Below are positions 43,874 through 54,995 of a stretch of 55,582 nucleotides of DNA, one piece after another. This DNA is from Gnetum montanum. Taxonomy: Eukaryota > Streptophyta > Gnetopsida > Gnetales > Gnetaceae. The stretch covers positions 130,090 through 185,671 of the forward strand of contig MNCI01005936.1 in assembly GCA_015680685.1 (NCBI GenBank), written 5' to 3'. The notes below the pieces were generated by a model. It worked only from the letters and a program-made list of their open reading frames with translations, was not told where the DNA came from and searched no databases. Every line of letters starts with the position of its first letter. Position 1 is the first letter of the stretch. The translations under genes and the position numbers were made by a program.

Positions 43874-46800
43874 TGAGGTAAAAGAGACCAAGGTGGGTAT
43901 GGTGGTTTTGGGAGTTGATTATTGGAATAGGTTCCCTAAGAAGTGTTTTGGTTCAAACTCTACCTCAAACTCAGCTTGCTCCTTGTGTTGGCTCTTATAG
44001 CTTAACTTTTCATCTTGCTTGTCCATCTCAATTAGATGGGATAGAATACATGTGTGGGCATTGGATAGTGGTATTTTTTCATAAAGGAAAGGAATATATT
44101 CTTTTCCATTGTGGTGAATGAGTTCACATTCACTCTTGGATTTCACCTCCACTTGCAAAATGAGCAAACCCACTTGGATTTGGGCACATATGAAATTATA
44201 ATAAAACTCAATGAGTATTGTAAAATTCAAGCTCCACTCAGTGAGTATCTATGTTTAGCCATGTTAGGGTCTTTAGGGTCATAATCCCTCATAGCATGTT
44301 GGTTAGATGTCATATTAGTTAAGTTAAGGAGCAAGACAGTTATTGGTTAAATGACATATTTACTAGTTTTAAAAATTGGTTTAATAAATTTTAAAAATTT
44401 ATTTTTAAACCAAAATTATAGCAAATGTAGTTATTCAAAAAGTAAAAAGGAAGTTATGGCTAGAAAATATTGTAAACTGTGACTATAGGTGTAATGCAAG
44501 TTGCAGAGAAAGTGATGTGCACTACAGTTGAAAAAATGTGAATGTTGTAGATGTGTTGGAAGTACCAACTATGTTGGATTTTCCAACAATGTCTATGTTG
44601 GAGTGTGTATAGTAGACCACTACATTGCCTAGCCAACTACACTAAGGTAGGTGGTGGAAAATGGATTTTTGCTTAGTAAAGCCAAGCTAGGAATATTTTC
44701 TTCTAAGGAGGCATGTTGGTTTTAAGAGATTAAGTGTGAAAATTTTGGCTTTTTCAAGGACTACATTGGAGTCTTAGTAGTGTGTTTACTGGCTCTCCTA
44801 TACAATTTCATAGCAAATGTATTTGGGTTTTAAGTTGAGGTTACATTGATTTCCAAGATATCCCAAATGTAGGTTTTGCAGGCTTCAGTGTGACTATGAT
44901 GGCCTTAGAAAGTCTAGCAATTATTATAAAAATAATGTACAAGCCTAAATCACCCACAACAACTATGTTGAATATTTAGTTATGGGAATTTGATTATCAA
45001 CATTAGTTCTATGGGTAGATGCTTGCAGGTTTTAGATTTCAAAACATAGAAGACTTGATTTTGGAAAGGTTTGAAAAATGTTTTGGAAATTGGTTGGAAA
45101 ATTAATGAGCAGTGGGTACCCCCTATGCCCAACCATATGAATCACAAGCATTCATGAATGATTTAGTTGAATTCCATAGATGGGACTAGTTGTGCATCTA
45201 GATCGATAAGCATTGATCACAATTCACTATCTTTTCACTTAGACTAGTGGTAGCTTTGTCACATATGGTTTAGTCCAAAGTGAGGCATATGATTGTTGAT
45301 GTTGTTTGGCCTTATGATACCCCTAATAATAATAAAGAAATTAATTATTTAATCTAATTAACAATAGGAAGATAAATGCTAGACTAGCCTATAGGCAATG
45401 AGTGTCCATTTCCAACTTACTGTACACATCTTGAACTCTTGTATCCACTACTAGGATTACTGAGCACTATGCTATTGGGCGAACCAAGTAATAACACTAC
45501 TAGGATTACTAGGAGAAGCATGTTTACACTCAAAATTGGTCACACTCATTTTGCCAATTAATTAATATGCATGGAAACATAAATATTAACTAAGTACATG
45601 AAATATAAATTGCATTAAAAGTAAATTTAATGAAAGTTAATGTGCTACAATGAATAAAAATCAATCTTGATCTTATTATCGTTCATGGAATGTGTCTAGG
45701 TACATTGCCATTTGAATAAGATGTCATACAACTAACTCATATTCACACTACTAGTGCTTACTGACTATTCTCTAAGACTATAGAATTAAATATCAAGAGT
45801 TCTACTACTCTATTGATAAAAGAATGCCAATACATGGTAGGAGCATGCATATTTATAGGAAAAAAAAAGATAGTGCATCAATGGGTATACATCAATGTGT
45901 CATTGCATGTGTTGAGGGGTATGAATCAATGCATACATAGCTACATCCACACAACTACATTAAAGTAGTTGCATCGAAGTAGCTGCATTGAAGTAGTTGT
46001 GTCAAGGCAATCACATCAAAGCGACTACATCGAAGCGGCTACATCAATGCAATCCTGTTGATGTAGCCAACCAATGCTTCATCAAAAATGTTTTTGGAAA
46101 TCAATTGAAAAATTTTTGGAAAAGGGTTTTGAAAAAATGTTTTGGAGAATGGCTTTGGATTAAGAATTTGGACAGAGGTCCTCCTTGTAGCATTAGAAAA
46201 ACTATAGCACTTGAAAATTTTGGTTGTTGGAAAAACCAAAAGTTGTAGGTGAAAAAGTTTTGACTTTGAATTCCAAGGACCTTTGAGAAAGAGGATTTAG
46301 GTACCCTAGATAGTTTGGCCAATCACCCAGGGACTTATACAATGTAAATGGGACAATAAAAATAAAATTGTAGATTCAAATAAAAGTAAACACAAAATTA
46401 AACTTGAATAAAATTTACACTACAAATGAATTGGTAAACTTTATTTAAAAATAGAAAAATGCTCAAAGTGTAGAGTTCAAAGAGTATAGATTGTGTGCCT
46501 AAATGCATAAGAAGCTTGTCTAAATGAATTTTGAAGCATGTTGGAGTTGGTAGGTTTTATTCTGTAATTGAACTCCACAATCTAGGTAGTCCCCAACTCC
46601 AATGATTAAGAGCTTCTTAATAGTTTTTGTTCGGATATGCAGCTTTTGGATGTTAACGGTGTGCACAATTGTGTTTGACTTTGGTGACAATGAAACTACG
46701 TTGAGAGTTCTTGATGCTTAGGTAGATTCCAATTACTTCCCAAAAGTGTTACAAAATGTTGAAAATGGATTTTAGGTGCTCAAGGTTGCTACAATGTCAT

Positions 46801-47500
46801 GGTTGCAAAAACATTCTAGAACCTAAATGAAGTGTTCCACTTTGGCTTTTATAGGCTTTAGAATTGTTGAATTTGGGCTACAAATTTCTACCATGATTAT
46901 TGATAGATTAATTCCATTTGTAGGTATTGCAGACCATGTATCCCAGTGTATTTAACCATTTATGGTAAATTTTGACACCCAAGGATCATCAAAACCACAT
47001 CAGATACTAAAAATAATAAACATGCTTTTGTGATTATGTTGGCTTCACCTTAACCATGCTAGCCTTGGAGAGCTATGATGGCATTATTGGAATTGGCTAA
47101 GAGATGTGGTGACTAGATTAGCCATGTGAATATTGTTGAAGATTTGAGATGACAATGCTAATCATGTTGCCACCATTGGAAACTGTCATTACTATACTAT
47201 CAATTGCTGGGAAAATGGAAAATCCAACAACTCTAATGCTAGCCTTGTAGCTTCTACATTGGGTGGTTTTGTAACAACTACATTGGAAATTGTTGGAAAA
47301 TGGAAAACCCAATAGCATCAATGTTGGGTGTAGGTGGTTCTAGTGGATTTGAGGCTATATCCCCATAAAGCCCAAGAAAATGCCAAATTTGGCAATCCCC
47401 AAGGAATTTTTAGCTTTTCCAAGCCCAAATATAGACATGACATTACTTTTTCCTCTTAGGAAGTAAGGCAGTAACAATTTATTTATTTAGAGTTTTGTTT
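43874..47500 (-). repeat. 5' LTR of element F, interrupted by a solo LTR
   Basis: The partner of 16724-19304. It starts TGAGGTAAAAG at 43874 next to F's gag/leader. Similarity to the left copy ends at about 47475 (GAAGTAAGGCAGTAA). Subtracting the solo LTR and its duplication leaves about 2.6 kb. Frames within it (43915-44230, 46039-46322, 47118-47321) are not conserved as protein. Confidence 0.75.
45103..46084 (-). mobile_element. Solo LTR of the Athila-like superfamily
   Basis: 982 bases with the shared U5-side end (TAATGAGCAGTGGGTACC) and CATCA at the other end, flanked by a perfect 5-base duplication AAAAT (45098-45102, 46085-46089). The left LTR copy of F gives the empty site (GGTTGGAAAATGTTTGG near 17952). 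TATA on minus is near 45852 (TCCTATAAATATGC). Its outer edge (45890-46075) is a run of units such as GTAGTTGCATCGAA. No internal sequence remains, as expected after LTR-LTR recombination. Confidence 0.9.
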
Positions 47501-48455
47501 ATTATAAATAACTATTTGAAAACTATATGAATTAACAATAGATTCTATAAAACCCAAGGAACATATATTTGTTTTGTCTTAGTCATTAAATAATTTTTTG
47601 AAATTGATTTTATCTAAACCTTCCTTGAAGATACATTCTATTGAACAATAGTAAAAGAAAGGAGTGGACTAACTATTGAGATTTTAACAAAAGAAATCAT
47701 CACAAGATTTGTAGCAAATCTAGAAAAAACCTTAGTAGGATCTATAATATTTATAGAAGAAACCTCAATAGCATTTATAGTAGCTTGTTGCTAACATGGT
47801 TACATTGCCTTTTTTTTACAACATAACTATGAATTAAATCAATAACCTCTTATCTATAAATTATTGTCAAATGATGAGCTAATCACTTGAGACATTGCTA
47901 ATTAACATGTCATTACCCATATCACAAGGCTAATACCTTACCTCTTATTTGCATGCTAATAAGAAAATACTTGGTTAAATTTTATAGTTTATAGTTGTAG
48001 TGTGTTCCGATGCTAGGATAATGATCACATCTCATGAAGCATTCATGGGATGTTAATCATGATTAGTGGTGTAGTTGTAGATGTTTAAGCACAGGTTGTG
48101 ATTAGGTATTGGTTAATACATAATATGTCAAACTTTTTCCTTTAGCCTTCTCTTCAATTTTTGTCTAGATTAGGGGTCATTGTTAACTCACATTATAATG
48201 CTAGAACTCATGGTGAAGTCTTGGTATGCCAAGATGTTGGTGTGTTCTTCTCTACAATACCATGAATCATGGTGTGATTGTGATGTATGTCTGAGTAAAT
48301 CACAAGTTGTAATCAAATCATGGTAAACTTGTGATTTAATAAGGACACTAGAATTAACCTTGAAATGATGTATAAAATAACACAGGCTATGCTATGTTGG
48401 CAAAGCACTCTAATATCAATCTATTAGTAGTGAGAGTAATACAAATGGCTAAGGA
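47501..48455. other. Unassigned AT-rich sequence
   Basis: The right flank of element F. No coding signal. A possible SINE head lies at 47890-47945 (minus: GGTATTAGCCTTGTGATATG, like the A-box region of the SINEs near 16430), but body and duplication were not found. Confidence 0.35.
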
Positions 48456-48460
48456 TTGAA

Positions 48461-48473
48461 GGCCTTGATACCA
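48461..48473 (-). other. Possible tRNA-iMet primer-binding site
   Basis: The minus strand reads TGGTATCAAGGCC against the usual copia primer site TGGTATCAGAGCC (11 of 13). If real, a 5' LTR would lie to the right (48475 to about 49300) and internal sequence to the left, which does not fit the copia pol lying to the right. It may be chance. Confidence 0.3.
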
Positions 48474-48474
48474 C

Positions 48475-49335
48475 TTTTATAGCTGAATTAGACTTTTAGC
48501 AAAGTTTTCTTCTTTGAGCTCGAATGGCTTCTTTGCTGGTAAAGAAACCTCTCCTTTAACTTGAAATTTATTCTTATACTTGCACCCACAAGAAATCTAC
48601 AAAGTGCAATAATGGAGATTGATCTCCAAAGAAGATCTTCTTCTTCTTTCTTCTCTTAAATGAAAATGGAGATTATATGAAATTAGAACAAGGTTAAAAT
48701 TAATGAAAAAATGATATAATGGAATGCAATTAAAATAGATAAAAAAACTAAAATGAGATATGAGAAAATGATATAGAGGTAAAAACTTCTTTTCTTCTAT
48801 TACTTCATGCTTTAATCTTACATCAATGGAGTTTTCTTGTAATGTCTCGACTTGAAGGAGAGGATATACGTGCAATAAATAGAAAAATGAGAAGGTGCTT
48901 AGGAACATACTTAACTCTAAACATGGCTACAAATGACCAACCGAATCACCATCTAAAACATAAGAAGAGAAGACTTATGGTCTCAACTGATGGTGATGTG
49001 CTACTTATGTACTTTATGTGGTCCCAACATAGGAGGATTGTCCTCATGGAGTCATGGGTGATCCCAAGGATAAGATGCATGACATGTGGCATTAGAAGAT
49101 CCATATTTGACTTCACTTTAAATTCTCCTTTTATCTCATGTTTGAAATATAAAATTATGTCATGTGACACATTACATAAAGATAGAAACATGACCCTACA
49201 TACTACATGACTCAATAATAATAAGGAAAATAAATCTACCTTTTACAATGACATGGAAAGTAAAAATTATATGAGGAAAGAACACATTAGGATACAAATA
49301 TTATCATTCACTCTTTTAGATAATGTGGGCTTAAA
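48475..49335 (-). repeat. Possible copia 3' LTR region
   Basis: Noncoding stretch directly downstream of the copia RNase H end, where the 3' LTR is expected. No second copy is in the window and no clear TG...CA ends or polypurine tract could be fixed. Frames here (48597-49215) are not supported. Confidence 0.3.
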
Positions 49336-49339
49336 GCGA

Positions 49340-51750
49340 ATTACTCCAATCTTTAAAAGTAGAGTCTCCATCTTGTGGGATTGCACTCTTTTGGTGAGAA
49401 GAGTAGCTAGTTATTCTTCACTCTTAATGAACTTTGGAGAGATGATGCCTTCTCAAACCTTTCCCTTAATGAAGTAAAATTTGATTTCAATATGGTTTGA
49501 TTTCTTATAAAGAGTATGATCATTGGAGAACATGATGACCAATGTGTTTTCATAAAATAATGTTATGAGATTCTTAATGATGAAATTTTGCTTCTCAAAT
49601 AAATTTTTCAACCATAAGACATGTTGGACACAATCATTCATTTTAACATATTTAGCTTTAGTGCTTTAAAGGCTTACGCAACTTTGTTTTTTGGATTTCA
49701 AATACATTGGATGATTGTCATGGAAAATAATTAATCTGCTTGTAGATTTTATATCCTCCACATCACCACCCCAATTAGCATCACTAAAAGTAATAAATTT
49801 TTCATCTTCTTTTATAAAATGTAGACCAACTTTAAATGTGCTAATGGAATATCTTAGAAGATGTTTTAAGGCATCCATGTGATTTTACCTTGATTCAACC
49901 ATAAATCTAGTTAAACATGAGGTGGCATATTCAATGTCAATTTTAGTATGGCAAAGAAATCTTAAAGAGTTAGTGATACTTCTACAATTTGAGGCATTAA
50001 TGTGATGGGATGCATCATTTTTGAAAAGCTTAAGGCTGAAAGAAAAATGATTACTTACACCCTTTACATTCTTCATGCCATACCTTTCTAACATGCTTTG
50101 ATAAAAGTTTCTTTGACTGAGAGTAATGGATCCATAAACCCTTTGATCCACTTGGATCCTTAAGAAATAATTTAGCTATCTAAGATTCTTCATTTCAAGT
50201 TCATCCTTCATTGCTCTCTTAAATTCTTCCACGAGCTCATATTTTGCGGGAATAAAAATAATTTCATCCACATACAATAAAATAATGATAAAATATGAGC
50301 TAATGGATTTGTTATAAACTATAGGATAAGATAATGATGACATGTATTATTTTATAATAAAATAATTATTTATCCTCCTAAGATAAGCTCTTGGAGTTTA
50401 CTTTAAATTAGACAATGCTTTATTAAGCTTGCATAGCTTTTCTTCTTGACCTTTCTTAATGAAACCTTCAGGTTGAGTGATGTAGAATTCTTTTTGCAAG
50501 TAGTCATTGAAGAAGGTTGAGTTCACATCCATTGGGTAGAGTTTTAATCCACCATGAGTAGTAATTAAAACAAGGAGTTGTTTATTCCAAATATCTCAAC
50601 TAATTCAAAACTTTATTCATAGTCTACTTCCTTCTTTTACTTGAATATTTTTGCCACCAATCTTGCTTTGAATTTATTCAAGGTTTTATCCTCTATGTAT
50701 TTCATCTTGAAGAGCCATCTTGTATTAATCATGTTCTTTCCCTTGGGATTATCAACAAGAATCTAAGTTTGAAATTTTGGATTGCATCCATATTTTGCTT
50801 CATGACTTCAATCCACTTCTTGGACTTGAGAGCCTCCTCAATGCTTTGAGGCTCATGGATGGGGGTAGCATAGTTAAGATGATTTCTGCCATGTATCTTG
50901 TAAATCTTCTTTAATAATCATGATTAAGGATTTTAGAGGTAGGTTGCATCCCCTTAATCCTTGTGGGAACATTGGATGGTTTTCCAAACTCCTCCATTTA
51001 ATGTTCTTAACTTGCAACTTCATTTTTTTTTTCTCAAAATGCAATTGTCTAAATATATTTTCATTAGGTTTTATATTCCTTGAGGAAATAAATTTTGTTT
51101 CAATGGGATCAAGACATTTATATGTGGCCAATTTCTAATCATAGTCTACAAAAATATATTTTAGGATGCTATCATATAGTTTTCTTGTAAGGAAATTTGG
51201 TACATGAGTCCAATAAATACAAATAAATATTTTTAGATTAGAAAGATTTGGAGTTATATCATACAAAGCCTAATATGAAGTAATTCCTTTGTGTGATTAT
51301 GAGCACAATCTATTGAGGAGATAAGAGGATGTATGGATTACTTCTTCCCAAAATAAGTTGAGAAAATTGGCTTGCCTTAACATGCATCTTTCCATGTCTT
51401 GCAAGATTTCATTTCTTCTTTTAGCAACTCTATTTGATTGTGGTAAGTAGCCACATGTTTTTTATTTCTCAATTTCATTTTCATTACAAAATTAATCAAA
51501 TAAATCATTAACAAAATCTATTTCCTCATTATTTATAATGGCTTTAATTTTCAAATTTAATTGATTCTCCATGAGATTTTTGGAATATTTGAAAGTGGAG
51601 AATAGCTTGTTTTACATTGCAACAAATAAACCCAAGTATAGCTAGATGCATAATAAATAATAGTAAGAAAGTACCTTGTATTTGTGATGGAGGCTGATTA
51701 CATTGGATTCACTAAGTTCATTTGAAGAACATCCTATGGTTTTTTCTTCC
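49340..51750 (-). pseudogene. Ty1/copia pol: integrase, RT and RNase H, broken
   Basis: Minus strand, in order: integrase end (TCGYLPQSNRVAKRRNEILQ near 51450-51385, then ANFLNLFWEEV, and 51131-50874 with TYKCLDPIETKFISSRN); RT with YVDE at 50274-50263 where YVDD is expected; 50151-49885 (ITLSQRNFYQSMLERYGM); RNase H at 49878-49666 (KFITFSDANWGGDVEDIKST) and 49641-49453 (CVQHVLWLKNLF, HIEIKFYFIKGKV), ending near 49345. The domain order integrase-RT-RNase H is diagnostic of Ty1/copia. Stops throughout. Confidence 0.9.
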
Positions 51751-52325
51751 TTTGCATGTTTGTGTTATCAGAGAAGACTTTTAAATTCCATAAGTACATG
51801 CTTCATAAGCTTCATTTGGGATGAGAGGTCACTTCATTCCAATTGCTACTTAAAACTTGATCATGTCAAGGATGTATTGATAATTTGCATATCCTAATCT
51901 TTTATGTCACAACCTTGCAAAAATAATGGAGGAATTTTTTACTTGCTAGATTGATAAAATATTTTTTGAAATATCAATAATGGATAGAGCATAAATATGA
52001 TTTTCTAACTTTGGAGTGCAATAAATAACTCCATTATGGATCTCAATGTGTAACCTCCACCATTAAATACTACTTTGATACACTTTAACACCATTTTCTC
52101 TATGAAAAGTAGTGAGGCTAAAAGTAAGGATGCATAAAAGACATTACTTACTTGAATGGTGTGACCATCATGTAGAATGAGAGTTTGTTCTCCAACTTCT
52201 TTAATTTAAATAAAAGGTCCATCTCCAACTATTATGCTTTCAAAGTTGCCTCTCCTTAGCTTGAAAACTTGGAGAGATCAATTATTATACAGTTGTAGTA
52301 ATTACTATCAAGGATCCATATGGAT
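51751..52325 (-). pseudogene. Ty1/copia protease and pre-integrase region, broken
   Basis: The minus strand near 52316-52300 reads WILDSN, the retropepsin active-site region (usually WILDSGA). Degraded sequence continues toward integrase at 51750. The gag part is absent because an LTR fragment begins at about 52326. Confidence 0.55.
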
Positions 52326-52744
52326 GATGAGAGAGTTTGCTACACATGAAGGTTGAATAGTGATGAAACATTCATAAGATAAGTTGCATTGATACATGCC
52401 TATCGATGTAGCCCTGTCAACATATCTCCATCGATGCATGCTAGGATGCACTAATGCAGATATGTTGATGTTGACATAGTCATTGCCTATATAAATGCAT
52501 GAATCTCTTGTATTTATGATACCTTTCAATCATAGAGTTAGCAAAATTCTTGTGGTTTCTTCATTCCAAAGTTAGAATAACTTTCTCTGAGTGCTTGTAG
52601 TGTGGATCAATAAGATTGTACATCATTTTATTCGAGTGCCTATGGGCTTGAACACATTTGCATGAACAACAATAAAATTTAGATTTCCTACATCCATTAC
52701 AATACTTAGACTAGTTTAATCTTACTTTTCTACACTTTACTTTA
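52326..52744 (+). repeat. LTR fragment of the Athila-like superfamily, plus orientation
   Basis: Read on plus: edge repeats (52395-52480, CATCGATGTAGCC-like), TATA box CTATATAAATGC (near 52489-52500), then TTAGAATAACTTTCTCTGAG, TGTACATCATTTTATTCGAG and AACAATAAAATTTAG, matching in order the reverse complement of the D and B LTRs. The U5 half is missing where the LTR of D begins at 52745. Confidence 0.65.
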
Positions 52745-53622
52745 TGATGAGTGGTGAGGTACCCCTACATTCAACCATACGAAATGAGCGTAGCACACGC
52801 GATTTGGTCGAACTCCGTAGACTAAATGCCTACACGCCCCATGGAACACTTGGGGTTAATCATTCGTTGTCTTCCTAGACTTACTTGTGTTTGTCATGGT
52901 GTATGGTTAAGTAAGTCTGAGGTATATGATTTTTATATCTTTTATGTATTTTGCTCCTATGCTATTGAGGTGAAGGGTTGAGAAACTAGCTAACTCTAAC
53001 TAACGACTAAGTCTAAACTACCTAGCGTCAGCATCCGTTCCCACTTACCGTACACACCCTGAACTATGCAACCGCGACTACCAAACGCTAATTGTTATTG
53101 GGATCACCACGTGTAACGCATGTGCTCAAAGTGGTCGTACTGAGGCACTTAACTAGGAGGAAAGGGTTGAAAGAATCTAATCGTGATGAGCAAATGATTC
53201 CTTGATTAGTCGTACACATTCGTAAATGCTCGTAATCAAGTCGTACTCATGCTGCGCTACTGCAGGGTAATAAATAATAGGTAGAAAATAACATGTAAGA
53301 AATAACAAGTAATAAATCCTATTCCATGCACTGCAAGGTTTATCCACAAAGCTCTTCTTTATTGCCGTACACAACTTGCGTTCAGGTACAATGTTGCTCG
53401 AATAAAGATCTGTTCACTTGGGGACTCCTACTGCACGCACAAGGAAAATATTCTATCTCTGGAATGATCAATCTGCCAGAGTTTCCCTACTTTTAGCCTA
53501 GGATGGGAAATAAGGGGAGTGTAGCCTCTTATTTATAGATTTGGTGATGGACTGCAATATCACGTACGTGATATCGTAGGGGATGACGCGATATCGCGGC
53601 TTGTGCATATCACATCTCATCA
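52745..53622 (-). repeat. 3' LTR of element D
   Basis: 878 bases, TGATGAG to CTCATCA. TATA on minus (AATCTATAAATAAGAGG) is near 53528-53544. The outer edge (53555-53615) has GATATC units, including a perfect 18-base palindrome ATATCACGTACGTGATAT at about 53557-53574. It is followed by the tract TACCCCCATGAATG at 53623-53636 (polypurine on minus). Confidence 0.9.
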
Positions 53623-53990
53623 TACCCCCATGAATGAATAAAAACTCATCCTCGAGTTCCTTACAATAATATTGGGAAGGTATGGAATTATTGAGGGTAA
53701 TGGAACTAATGGGATGACATGTGAATGGATCATCATTACAAGACTTGACAAAAATGGTGTTCATGACAACAAGGGTGAACACCTTATTACAATGACATTA
53801 GACCTCATTTGGCAGTTGAGAAAGAGAAAGAGAGAGAGAGAAAGAAGTATTGCTGCTGCCACTGCCAAGATTACGCCTTTGTTGTCCATCCGTAAGCACG
53901 CCATCGATCTTGCTCCTTGCATAGCTGCTTTAGCACTGCTCCATTCCAAGTGTTTGCTCCAGATCCAATTCGTGGTTGTATGATCACCAT
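53498..53990 (-). pseudogene. Short ORF after the acceptor position (element D)
   Basis: ATG at 53990-53988 directly after TGTGTGCAG. The first 39 codons are open (MVIIQPRIGSGANTWNG...). A frameshift separates the C-terminal part, open from 53782 (MFTLVVMNTIFVK, NDDPFTCHPI), which is similar to C and here reads on into the LTR to 53498. The overlapping 79-codon frame at 54000-53761 is less conserved against C. Function unknown. Confidence 0.4.
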
Positions 53991-54220
53991 CTGCACACAC
54001 AATACAATCTTATATTAGCAAGGGTAAATGAATCATCACGTAATTGATACCTTGCTTCGGTGTAAGTTCATTGGCTAGGTTGTGGTATGGCTAATAGGGA
54101 TCTGAAAATATATTAATGATGACTACTGAAGGTGTAGGGGTTAGGAAGAAAATCAAAAATTCTGGGACTAGGAGAAAATTGAAAAAATCAGGCCCCGTAC
54201 CCCCATGACTAATCGCGAAC
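53991..54220 (-). promoter_or_regulatory. Putative intron upstream of the short ORF (element D)
   Basis: On minus: AG/GTTCGC (GT at 54220-54219), a T-rich middle, GCTAAT at 54019-54014, then TTGTGTGTGCAG ending at 53991 before the ATG. This is the only copy whose acceptor is a full CAG. Confidence 0.45.
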
Positions 54221-54995
54221 CTCTGGTAGCGTTAGAATGGAGAAAGAAAAGGAGTAAGAAAGATAGATAAAAAGGGACAACTGAAAACATCAGTGAAATG
54301 GATGTCAAGATGGAAATGAACAAAATAATGCAAAATGTTAAGGGAAAGAATTTAACTGGTGCACCAAATAGGAATGTCAGTGGGTCCTCCCCAAAGCAGG
54401 CTCATACCCTTAATGCCCTGACAGACCCACATTCAAAGAGTTCGTAGGCTCTGGGAATGTTATTAGGAACAAGAGTTAAAGTCTTAACTGTAAGAATTTA
54501 CCAAAAAGAAAACAATGCATCTACCAAAATATACACTAATGATACAACCAACAATGAGGCAGATAATGGAGAGAAGGATGGAGGGAAGAAAATGGAATGG
54601 AATCCCAAGAACAAGGTGGTGTACAACCCCTTGTATGTTTCATGATTAANTTATTGTCTTAGCTTCTGATAGTTGGGTAACATCAGAACAGCAAGAAAAC
54701 TCAAAAAGAAAACATCCAAGCACCCAAGAGAATAGCCAACACAAAAGCATCAAGTTCCCTTGAAGTCACACCCTTTGCAATCCTTGAGTCCTTCCTTAGT
54801 CTGAGAAATACCCAGTCACTAATTTGTTTAAGTTCTTATTAGAAGGTGACTGTACATTTCCAAGCTGAGAGAGACCATAGAAACTGGTGGATGGATGGAT
54901 GAAGTGGTCTCATTGCTTGCCATATTAAAAGAACATACCTTAGTATCAACATTGTGACTTAAAGGTAAAAACCAAACATTAGCAATCAATATTGG
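54221..54995 (-). mobile_element. Spacer of element D
   Basis: Noncoding, matching C 38513-39620, including TCCTCCCCAAAGCAGGCTCA at about 54386-54405. About 430 bases present in C (38940-39240) are missing at the N of 54650. The plus-strand frame at 54457-54645 is not supported. Confidence 0.65.

Larger units (their letters stand above)
16724..47500 (-). mobile_element. Element F: Tat-like Ty3/gypsy retrotransposon, split by nested insertions
   Basis: An outer minus-strand element with LTR copies at 16724 to about 19304 and 43874 to about 47500. Its internal part survives as 32502-37161 (pol) and 42935-43873 (gag). Removing B, C and the solo LTR leaves about 10.8 kb: two LTRs of about 2.6 kb and 5.6 kb of internal sequence. 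Order on the minus strand is LTR, gag, RT, RNase H, a second (archaeal-type) RNase H, integrase, LTR. The additional RNase H is the hallmark of the Tat lineage. Flanks ATATA (16719-16723) and ATTTA (after 47476) may be a decayed target-site duplication. The exact U3-side end is uncertain by about 20 bases. Confidence 0.75.

Noticed and set aside
48842-49210. 122-codon plus-strand ORF
   Set aside because: No recognisable domain, in the presumed copia LTR region, opposite to the element's direction.
52308-52529. 73-codon minus-strand ORF
   Set aside because: Runs across the junction of copia protease and the plus-strand LTR fragment; chance frame.
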